Positions 1 through 6,152 of a stretch of 38,301 nucleotides of DNA are shown one piece after another; positions within the stretch are counted from its first letter, which is position 1, and each line of letters starts with the position of its first letter. Source of the stretch: DTSX01 sp964008355 (lineage in GTDB: Bacteria; Pseudomonadota; Gammaproteobacteria; Steroidobacterales; UBA11654); the NCBI GenBank assembly GCA_964008355.1, contig CAXGBD010000003.1, forward strand, positions 1 through 38,301, in the 5' to 3' direction. The notes beneath the pieces were generated by a model, which saw nothing but the letters and a program-made list of their open reading frames with translations, did no database searches and was not told where the DNA came from. The position numbers were made by a program, and so were the translations under genes.

Positions 1-296
1 CCAAGTTGCTCAATTAAATAGAATTCTATTGCAGAATGACAATCCTCAAATTCAGCTGTTAATTCAAATGAACCATTCTCAAAATCTTTAGAAAGTAATT
101 TGAGAGACTTAAGCAACTTATTGAGTTCACTGCTACTAAGTACTCCTATAGACTCAAGGCCTTTAATATGAGCTGAAGTTGCTTCTATATCAAAAATGAA
201 CAAGTCTTTGTCCAGTACAATATCTTCTTCTATTAAGAATTTATCTATTTGGTTTGAAGTTTCAGCTTCTTTGGTTTTCCATAGTTTCTTAGTCAT
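1..296 (-). CDS. argH: Argininosuccinate lyase, N-terminal part (runs off the window)
   Basis: Last enzyme of arginine synthesis: cleaves argininosuccinate to arginine and fumarate. Only the first 98 or so codons are present; the 3' end lies beyond base 1. The visible part begins MTKKLWKTKEAETSNQIDKF and contains FDIEATSAHIKGL and EDCHSAIE, which match the N-terminal helical domain of ArgH, and more closely the Xanthomonas type than the E. coli type, because the usual WGGRF is replaced by LWKTK. The ATG at 296-294 lies inside the end of argC, giving an 8-base ATGACTAA overlap and suggesting translational coupling. It is the distal gene of the arg operon. Identity is secure from family motifs and context; completeness cannot be judged. 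Confidence 0.9.
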   Translation of the reverse strand, partial: MTKKLWKTKEAETSNQIDKFLIEEDIVLDKDLFIFDIEATSAHIKGLESIGVLSSSELNKLLKSLKLLSKDFENGSFELTAEFEDCHSAIEFYLIEQL

Positions 297-1236
297 AATT
301 AATCCCAGCTTCTTCGTTTAATTGAAAAGAATAATTTAGATTTTGAATGCATTGAGTGGCTGCTCCCTTTAATAGATTGTCTAGGGTACAGCAGATGACT
401 AAATTTAACCCTGAGTCATCAATATCAAAACCTCCAATGGATGCATGATGTTGCATAACATTGTCTGCAACTAGAGGAATAGATTTGGTTATTTTAACGA
501 GAGGTTTATTTTGATAAAAATCTTTGAATAGTTTAAGAATTTCGGATGAATCACTCGGCTCTTTAAGTCTTATATGCGTTGTCATCGAGATGCCTCTAAA
601 AAAATCTGCAACATGAGGTGTAAATGAGGATTTTTTATAACAATGGGCTCTAACCTCTTCTTGATGGAGATGATTAGCCAGTGAGTACGGTAAAATATTC
701 TCACGAAGTGTATTTTTATCATTTTTATTATTTGGGTTTGATCCTGCTCCACTGTATCCAGAGATGCCAAAAGAGGATGTCTTTCCAACTAATAAATCTT
801 TAATTGGCTCAATGGATAACTGTATTGCAGTAGCGTAACAACCCGGGTTACTTAAAAACTTTGAATTTCCTGAGTCCTTTGATATTTCAGGTAATCTATA
901 TAACCAATCTGGGTTAAATCTATTATCAGAGCTTATATCAATGACAGTAATTTCCTGATTAAGCTTTAAAATAAATTCCATATAATCTTTAGCATCTCCA
1001 TTTCCCAATGCAAGGATAAGGGCTTGCAAAGAAGAATCTAATTCGAATGAACTCTTACCCAATGGTAAGTACTTTAAATTTGGATTCTTAGGATATCCAC
1101 TGATCAATGAACCTGCTTGAGATCTTGAGAATGCTTGTTTTAGATTAAAAGTTGGATGCTTATTTATAAGCTTTACAAGCTCTTTACCAACATACCCTCT
1201 TCCACCTATGAGTCCAATGTTAATGGTTTTATTCAT
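289..1236 (-). CDS. argC: N-acetyl-gamma-glutamyl-phosphate reductase
   Basis: NADPH-dependent reduction of N-acetylglutamyl phosphate to the semialdehyde. Seen: an N-terminal Rossmann motif GLIGGRGYVGKEL, the catalytic-cysteine motif SNPGCYAT (Cys about 133) and the NHLHQEEVR segment with the family histidine. I start at the ATG at 1236, giving 315 residues, because it begins MNKTINIGLIGG right before the nucleotide fold and forms an 8-base ATGAATAA overlap with argBA. Two further in-frame starts (1254 and 1272) lie upstream inside argBA; 1254 is part of a short duplication of the junction. The stop overlaps argH by 8 bases. Third from the end of an operon that reads argF'-argG-argBA-argC-argH. 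No missing residues noticed. Confidence 0.93.
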   Translation of the reverse strand: MNKTINIGLIGGRGYVGKELVKLINKHPTFNLKQAFSRSQAGSLISGYPKNPNLKYLPLGKSSFELDSSLQALILALGNGDAKDYMEFILKLNQEITVIDISSDNRFNPDWLYRLPEISKDSGNSKFLSNPGCYATAIQLSIEPIKDLLVGKTSSFGISGYSGAGSNPNNKNDKNTLRENILPYSLANHLHQEEVRAHCYKKSSFTPHVADFFRGISMTTHIRLKEPSDSSEILKLFKDFYQNKPLVKITKSIPLVADNVMQHHASIGGFDIDDSGLNLVICCTLDNLLKGAATQCIQNLNYSFQLNEEAGINYD

Positions 1237-2539
1237 AATTAATTGTTTGTTCATAATTGTAAGCAGACTCAATGCACAGGGTCAGTTGTTTAAGGTCAGA
1301 AATGCCTATCCAATAAATATTCCAGCCACCATATTTCTGAAAACCATCACACACAGAAAGATAAAAATCATTAATAGAATTAGTGGATCTAGATCTCCAA
1401 AATAGTTGATTATGAGTTTGTCTCATTTTGTTCCATATTGCTGATCCAAGACCTTCTCCCCTTGCGGAATCTACTACAGCAAATTTATCCATATATGGAA
1501 TTTCATTTTCATGAGAAACAATGATGGCAGCTCTGTTGCAATCACTTATATAGAATGATCTTGGAGCATTATTATTAAAGTAGGTCTTGTCTAGCTTTCC
1601 ATTAAAGGCACTTTCCATAATGACGGTAATATTTTTTTCTTTTACTTTATCAATAGATTCAAAGTGATTTACCAAATGCCCCTTTTTAATTAATGTTCCT
1701 GAGCCAGCATCTGTGAATAGTTCTCTGGGTAGATGGAGTGGTTTGGTTATGGAGACAGATGTTGATGATGGAAGAAAATCTAGTAATCTCTTAATTTCCT
1801 CTAACTTTAATTTCATTCCAGAATGTAACCATTTATGACCCATTAAATCATCAAATTGCTCCTTTAGATCAATTGAAGAAATTAGATTATTTTGTTGGTC
1901 ATAAATCCCTCCAACTTCACTTAGAAAAATAATCTTATAAGCCTCTATCTCTTTTGCAATGGAGATCGCTGCAGAATCAGCATTTAAATTTAACAACTGC
2001 CCATCAGTCGTCTGACCTACAGAAGCGATAACTGGGATGTATTGATTATCTAGAATGTTTTCTATTGTTTTAATATCGGTTGAATGAACCTCGCCGACAT
2101 AGCCCAACTTAGGGTTTTTAATTGTGCATTCAAAAATATTTTTAGTGACAGAAACAGCTGCTACATCATAGTCCTGAAGTGCTTTAACTAATTTAGTATT
2201 TTCTTCTCTAAAGATAGTTAACGCTTCATGAAGCACTTCTGAACTAGTAACACGCTGGCCATCTAAAAAATCAAAGTTAATGTCTTTCTTTTTTAAAGAG
2301 CTAGATAACCTGGGCCCTGCTCCGTGGATCACAATAGGTTTTAAGCCCACTTGATTTAAAAAAGATAAAGATGAGACAAGATTATCCAGATCATTTTGAA
2401 TAATTGCTCCACCAACTTTTATAATTACAAATCTATGATCAACATTAGAAAACTTTTCAATATATTTTCTAATTTCCTTCTCACTACTGATACTGCTAAG
2501 AAGGGTTAAGATAGTATTTTTTACAGAATTATTTTTCAT
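1229..2539 (-). CDS. argB/A: Fused N-acetylglutamate kinase / N-acetylglutamate synthase
   Basis: Bifunctional enzyme for the first two steps of arginine synthesis. Residues about 1-290 are an amino-acid-kinase domain (IIKVGGAII, VIHGAGPRLSS, LLNLNADSAA, FLSEVGGIYD); residues about 300-436 are a GNAT-type acetyltransferase domain (DSARGEGLGSAIWNKM, then LFWRSRSTNSINDFY, as in vertebrate-like NAGS). At 436 residues it fits the Xanthomonas NAGS/K fusion (about 440) and not stand-alone ArgB (about 260-300). In this family the kinase is usually the site of arginine feedback inhibition. The start is an ATG 30 bases after argG, and the 3' end overlaps argC by 8 bases. No separate argA or argB is in the window. 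Confidence 0.92.
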   Translation of the reverse strand: MKNNSVKNTILTLLSSISSEKEIRKYIEKFSNVDHRFVIIKVGGAIIQNDLDNLVSSLSFLNQVGLKPIVIHGAGPRLSSSLKKKDINFDFLDGQRVTSSEVLHEALTIFREENTKLVKALQDYDVAAVSVTKNIFECTIKNPKLGYVGEVHSTDIKTIENILDNQYIPVIASVGQTTDGQLLNLNADSAAISIAKEIEAYKIIFLSEVGGIYDQQNNLISSIDLKEQFDDLMGHKWLHSGMKLKLEEIKRLLDFLPSSTSVSITKPLHLPRELFTDAGSGTLIKKGHLVNHFESIDKVKEKNITVIMESAFNGKLDKTYFNNNAPRSFYISDCNRAAIIVSHENEIPYMDKFAVVDSARGEGLGSAIWNKMRQTHNQLFWRSRSTNSINDFYLSVCDGFQKYGGWNIYWIGISDLKQLTLCIESAYNYEQTINYE

Positions 2540-2569
2540 AAAGAGTCACTGAGTGTTTATTCAAAGGAT

Positions 2570-3760
2570 TTATTTGTTATTGATCTCTTTCCATGTAGCT
2601 GAACTTTGACCCAAGAGCTTAATAAAGCCTATCGACTCTCTCATACCCCATGAAGCGGATTGAGCATAGATTGCATCTTTACTGATGAGTATCTTTCCTG
2701 CATCAACAGATACAGCATCTGCATTTCCTGGAGATAATAAAATAGTTACCTCCCCATTCACATTGGTTTGAATATCCTTTAAGAAGTTTTCCAAATTTCG
2801 AGCAAGAGGGTCAAAATAGAATCCCCCATAAATTAAATCAACCCATTGTTGACCAACTTTAGGCTTAAAGAAATTTTGCTTATCCGTAAAAATTGCTTCT
2901 TCCAATGCCCTATGAGCTCTAAATAGTACCTCTATAGCAGGGGCTTCAAATAATAGTCTCCCCTTTATCCCAATAATCGTATCATTTGCAGTGATTTCTC
3001 TTCCAACACCATACTTGCCTGCAGTTTTATTCAGATATCGCATCAGTTCTGGTCCTTTGACCTTTTTGCCATTTAGCAGAACTGCCTCACCTTTTCTGAA
3101 CCCAATTCTTATTTTTTTGTTTTTTGTAGGATATTTTTCTGGTTTTGAACACAAAGTATAGCTTTCATCGGAAGGTGCATCCCAGGTATCAATTTCAGAT
3201 CCAGAAACTGTAACTCCCATTAAATTTTCATTTATGCTGTATTTATTATTAAGAGAAGAAACTTTAAAACCTCTGTCTTCAAGATATTCCTTTTCATATC
3301 CCCTAACATCATTGACCGTATTCTGGATTTCTCTGATGGGTGTAATGATGTTAAATATGCCTAGCGCCTGAATTGATAAATCAAATCTGACTTGATCATT
3401 TCCCATCCCAGTACATCCATGTGCAATATTTTTTGTTTTTAGAGTCTTACATAGTTTTACGGCTTCTTTTACAATCAAATATCTATCTGAGCATAGGGCG
3501 GGATACTTATTCTGATAAGAGGAACCTGACCAAATCAATGGTTTAATTATTTGAGACCAAAATGATTGCTCTACATTCACATTTACGTGCTTTGTAGCCC
3601 CTAATTCATTTGCTCTGCGGGTAATTTTGGTTTCCTCTCTAGGAGAAGTGCCGCCTGTATTCACAAAAACAGTATGAACCTCAAAACCTTTTTCGATTAG
3701 GAAAGGAATGCAGAAACTAGTATCTAGACCACCTGAAAATGCTAAAACAATTTTTTTCAT
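2570..3760 (-). CDS. argG: Argininosuccinate synthase
   Basis: ATP-dependent joining of citrulline and aspartate. The N terminus MKKIVLAFSGGLDTSFCIPF carries the SGGLDTS pyrophosphate loop. Also seen: HGCTGMGNDQVRFD, GSEIDTWDAPSDESYTL and KTAGKYGVGREI. At 396 residues it is of normal length. Its ATG is one base after the argF' stop (TAAGATG), so the two are almost certainly cotranslated. ArgG needs citrulline, while the enzyme upstream makes N-acetylcitrulline, so a deacetylase must act in between. In Xanthomonas that gene (argE') lies next to argG; here only 30 bases separate argG from argBA, leaving no room for it. Function is secure. Confidence 0.95.
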   Translation of the reverse strand: MKKIVLAFSGGLDTSFCIPFLIEKGFEVHTVFVNTGGTSPREETKITRRANELGATKHVNVNVEQSFWSQIIKPLIWSGSSYQNKYPALCSDRYLIVKEAVKLCKTLKTKNIAHGCTGMGNDQVRFDLSIQALGIFNIITPIREIQNTVNDVRGYEKEYLEDRGFKVSSLNNKYSINENLMGVTVSGSEIDTWDAPSDESYTLCSKPEKYPTKNKKIRIGFRKGEAVLLNGKKVKGPELMRYLNKTAGKYGVGREITANDTIIGIKGRLLFEAPAIEVLFRAHRALEEAIFTDKQNFFKPKVGQQWVDLIYGGFYFDPLARNLENFLKDIQTNVNGEVTILLSPGNADAVSVDAGKILISKDAIYAQSASWGMRESIGFIKLLGQSSATWKEINNK

Positions 3761-3761
3761 C

Positions 3762-4763
3762 TTATTTATCCTTAAGTAATTTAGTTAGTAATGATTTTTG
3801 TACATGTTTTCTATTGCTAGCTTCCTGAATTGCTACACAATAATCGGCATCCATCACACCATCAGTAGCTTTAACATTTCTTCTTAATGGCAAACAGTGG
3901 CTAAAAATCGCATTATTTGTTTTTGCCATTTTTTCTTCGTCAACAATAAAATGTTTATTTTTATGCCTTTGTATCAATTCTTTCTCTACGTCACCATAGT
4001 GCAATAAGGATCCCCAACTTTTTGCATAAACTATGTCTGAATCTGAATAGGCCTGATCAATATCATGAGTGATAGAGAACTTGGTCTCATTTTCTTCACA
4101 ATTTTTTTTGGCTTGCTCAAGATATTTCTCATGCAAGTTATAGTTTGGCGATGGACATAGAAGTTTTACATTCATTCCAAACTTACTCGCAATTAGTATG
4201 CTTGAATTCGCAACGGCGGTATTAAGCGGTTTTGGATGATAAGTCCATGTAAGGAGGTAGTTTTTACCTCTTAAGTTGCCCAAGTTCTCTTGGAGAGTGA
4301 GTATATGTGCCAATTCTTGACATGGGTGTGTGATGGTCTCCATATTAACAATAGGGACAGTTGCATACTGAGCAAAACTATTGATCACTCTGTCTTCAAA
4401 ATCCTCCTCTAGATTTATAAATTTCGGGAAGGCTCTTACCGCTATAAGGTCACAATAGTTGGATAACACTCTTGCGACTTCTTTGATATGCTCTTCAGGG
4501 TTTTCATTCATAATGACTGCAGGCTCAAATTCTATGGGCCATGCATCACTACCTGGATGCAAAACAACTGCGTAGCCCCCAAGCTCCTGAATACCTAATT
4601 CAAAACTAACCTTAGTTCTCATGGAGGGATTAAAGAACAATAAGGCCACAGATTTATTCTTTAATAGATCTTGAAACTTATTTTCCTTTAAGTTTTTTGC
4701 ATAGTCTAAAATTTCTTGAAGATCCTGCTTGGACCAATCTTGAGTTGTAATAAAGTTTTTCAT
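3762..4763 (-). CDS. argF': N-acetylornithine carbamoyltransferase
   Basis: Transfers carbamoyl from carbamoyl phosphate to N-acetylornithine, giving N-acetylcitrulline; this is the alternative route known from Xanthomonas. Seen: the carbamoyl-phosphate loop FFNPSMRTKVSFELG (SMRT), DAWPIEF with the substrate-loop tryptophan (Trp75), the conserved Glu of NPEEHIKEV (Glu90, equivalent to Xanthomonas Glu92, which favours acetylornithine over succinylornithine), ITHPCQELAH, and HCLPLRRNVKATD with the lysine (about 298) that is carboxylated in the known enzyme. Length 333, close to about 339 in Xanthomonas. First structural gene of the operon, directly behind the attenuator at 4778-4901. No clear Shine-Dalgarno in front of its ATG (4763). 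Confidence 0.93.
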   Translation of the reverse strand: MKNFITTQDWSKQDLQEILDYAKNLKENKFQDLLKNKSVALLFFNPSMRTKVSFELGIQELGGYAVVLHPGSDAWPIEFEPAVIMNENPEEHIKEVARVLSNYCDLIAVRAFPKFINLEEDFEDRVINSFAQYATVPIVNMETITHPCQELAHILTLQENLGNLRGKNYLLTWTYHPKPLNTAVANSSILIASKFGMNVKLLCPSPNYNLHEKYLEQAKKNCEENETKFSITHDIDQAYSDSDIVYAKSWGSLLHYGDVEKELIQRHKNKHFIVDEEKMAKTNNAIFSHCLPLRRNVKATDGVMDADYCVAIQEASNRKHVQKSLLTKLLKDK

Positions 4764-4777
4764 ATTTTCATTCAGAT

Positions 4778-4807
4778 AAAAAAAAACCCAGCTATTATGC
4801 TGGGTCT
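4778..4807 (-). terminator. Intrinsic terminator of the arg leader (attenuator segments 3 and 4)
   Basis: On the minus strand a perfect 7-bp stem (ACCCAGC with GCTGGGT, 4799-4805 and 4786-4792) around a 6-base loop is followed by nine U (4778-4786). It lies only 15 bases before the argF' start and downstream of a small leader ORF. A terminator in front of the first gene, and not behind the last, is the signature of attenuation. The 5' arm can alternatively pair with a segment at 4830-4839. Confidence 0.85.
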
Positions 4808-4838
4808 ATTAATTATTTTAGAAAAAAGCAGACGCCAG

Positions 4839-4901
4839 CTAGAATGCCGGTCTCCTGTTACCTTCTTCTCTAATTAAATTAAACATAGTGTCATTATTCA
4901 T
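4839..4901 (-). CDS. Arg-codon leader peptide of the arg operon
   Basis: A 20-codon ORF (ATG at 4901, TAG at 4839-4841), or 15 codons from a second ATG at 4886, giving MFNLIREEGNRRPAF. It carries three Arg codons, AGA (4869-4871) and the adjacent pair AGG AGA (4851-4856), the pair placed at the edge of hairpin segment 1. It would act in cis as a ribosome position sensor and not as a protein. No strong Shine-Dalgarno is seen in front of either ATG. If the candidate promoter at 4893-4920 is the real one, the longer ORF overlaps its -10 box and the 15-residue version would be translated from a nearly leaderless RNA. Three Arg codons is modest compared with seven His in hisL but comparable to two Trp in trpL. 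Confidence 0.65.
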   Translation of the reverse strand: MNNDTMFNLIREEGNRRPAF

Positions 4902-4920
4902 ATCGCTATCAGTTTGTAAA
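4893..4920 (-). promoter_or_regulatory. Candidate sigma-70 promoter for the arg operon
   Basis: Minus strand: TTTACA (4915-4920; 5 of 6 to the consensus -35), 16-base spacer, AATAAT (4893-4898; 5 of 6 to the -10). The predicted start of transcription is near 4886-4888. The region is AT-rich and chance matches are common, so this is only the best-looking candidate between the leader and the upstream nitrilase gene. No ARG-box-like palindrome was evident here by eye. Confidence 0.35.
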
Positions 4921-4989
4921 GGTTTTATCTTATTTTGATGAATATATATTTCTTATTGATTCGTCTGGTAGTATTTTTTAATATCTTTC

Positions 4990-6129
4990 TTACTTCCACC
5001 GCGATTTTTTTAAAAAGTATTCGCCTGCTTCTTTGAGTCCTTCAGGGAGATATTTCAAAAATCCATTAGGTCCGTATCTAGAAACGTACTGATCTGTTAA
5101 ATGGGTAATTAACTCATAATGGATATCAGGTGTTTTGTGTCCATCTCTAAAGCTTTGCATTGGTATTGTATGAGTTACAATTTCTTCGTGATGAGTTTCT
5201 GCTTCAGCTACACATTTGCCCCAAGGCTCATAGATTGAGGTTCCACCTCCTCCTGCATCTTCTATGAAGCTTCTGTTGTTAGGAGACACGGAATTATTCA
5301 CTAGGCCTGTGTAGACTTTGTTTGCTTGGGCCACTGCTGCAGCATCAATTCTATTGGAGCCACCCGACGCTGTTTTAATGATAAGTTCTGCTCCTTTCAT
5401 GGCCATGCCTCTGAAGATTTCGGGTTCCATGACACAGGGCGTGATGGTGATATTGCCAATATCAGTTTTGGCAACTGGCAACACTGCATCCCAGCCGTAC
5501 ATTTCAACATAGCGATCTAGGACGTCATACACTGTTGTTGTGAACAGCTCGAATCCCACAAAGACCCCATGAATATTTCTAGCTTTCCATTGTTCAGATA
5601 TGATTTCACCCTTAGGGTTGATGATCACAGATACACTCATGATATGACGTGGCCAGTCTTTGTATTGTGCATAGGTGCCGAAACTAATATAGCAATTATG
5701 CTCTATGGCTTTTTTGCCAATGGCTTCAGTCTCAGGTCCAGGAAGCCTCAGAGCAAATCCCAGTATCTCTTCCCTACTCCATTGGTCCCAACCTGTAATT
5801 GGAAATTCATGAAAGGCTAAGTAATCTTTATGGCCGCCGTAGCCTTGGGCAGCATCAATAAGAAATAACATGTGATCCAGGTTTGATTTAATTCCAGGTT
5901 TTGGGTTCTTCCCATCCACAGGGGTTACCTCACTTTGCACGAGACACAGGTTGACTGCTTCTTGTTTTAGGGCAACGGTATCGTAGGTGCCTGAGTTTCC
6001 GACAAGTTTTGGAATATCTTTCTTTATTGTCTTTGATGGGTCTGCATTTGCTAGTATGGGGAAACCGGCTAATAAGGATGCCCCATAACTGAGAAATTCT
6101 CTTCGGCTTTCTTTGGTTTTCTTGCTCAT
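4990..6129 (-). CDS. Tat-exported nitrilase-superfamily (carbon-nitrogen) hydrolase
   Basis: Hydrolyses a C-N bond of an amide or nitrile; substrate unknown. The N terminus SRREFLSYGASLLAGFPILANA (in two parts: SRREFL, then a hydrophobic stretch ending in ANA) is a twin-arginine signal, so the enzyme should be folded and exported to the periplasm, which is unusual for this superfamily. The catalytic triad is visible: Glu108 (AFHEFPITGW), Lys182 (EQWKARNIHG), Cys232 (TPCVMEPEIF). Length 379, including the signal and a C-terminal extension after the core. Start ATG at 6129 has an AGG-type ribosome site. It is 23 bases behind the TMADH-like gene and is the last gene of the MFS / flavoenzyme / hydrolase cluster. 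An aliphatic-amidase-like role is possible but not shown. Confidence 0.82.
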   Translation of the reverse strand: MSKKTKESRREFLSYGASLLAGFPILANADPSKTIKKDIPKLVGNSGTYDTVALKQEAVNLCLVQSEVTPVDGKNPKPGIKSNLDHMLFLIDAAQGYGGHKDYLAFHEFPITGWDQWSREEILGFALRLPGPETEAIGKKAIEHNCYISFGTYAQYKDWPRHIMSVSVIINPKGEIISEQWKARNIHGVFVGFELFTTTVYDVLDRYVEMYGWDAVLPVAKTDIGNITITPCVMEPEIFRGMAMKGAELIIKTASGGSNRIDAAAVAQANKVYTGLVNNSVSPNNRSFIEDAGGGGTSIYEPWGKCVAEAETHHEEIVTHTIPMQSFRDGHKTPDIHYELITHLTDQYVSRYGPNGFLKYLPEGLKEAGEYFLKKSRWK

Positions 6130-6152
6130 GGTTTTACCTAACTAAGTTTATA

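Larger units (their letters stand above)
4778..4901 (-). promoter_or_regulatory. Candidate arginine-responsive transcription attenuator
   Basis: Minus-strand RNA has four segments in classical order. Segment 1 (AGACCGGC, 4846-4853) lies in the leader ORF over its second Arg-Arg codon. Segment 2 (GCTGGCGTCT, 4830-4839) starts at the leader stop codon. Segment 3 is AGACCCAGC (4799-4807) and segment 4 is GCTGGGT plus the U tract (4778-4792). Pairing 1:2 is 8 bp with a G-U and a 2-base bulge; 2:3 is 9 bp with one bulged base (antiterminator); 3:4 is the terminator. Stalling at the AGG AGA codons would mask segment 1 and free segment 2 to pair with 3, allowing read-through; a ribosome that reaches the UAG covers segment 2 and lets 3:4 form. 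The layout is seen; the mechanism is inferred by analogy with trp, his and leu leaders. Confidence 0.75.

Noticed and set aside
4902..4989. Rest of the nitrilase-arg spacer examined for an ARG box or a terminator of the nitrilase gene
   Set aside because: Only AT-rich sequence with weak promoter-like words; no stem plus U-run and no 18-bp ArgR-type palindrome seen.
5318..5820. Open frames on the plus strand opposite the nitrilase gene, and similar antisense frames elsewhere
   Set aside because: They lie wholly inside well-supported genes, have no family resemblance and no ribosome sites; they mirror the codon pattern of the real genes.
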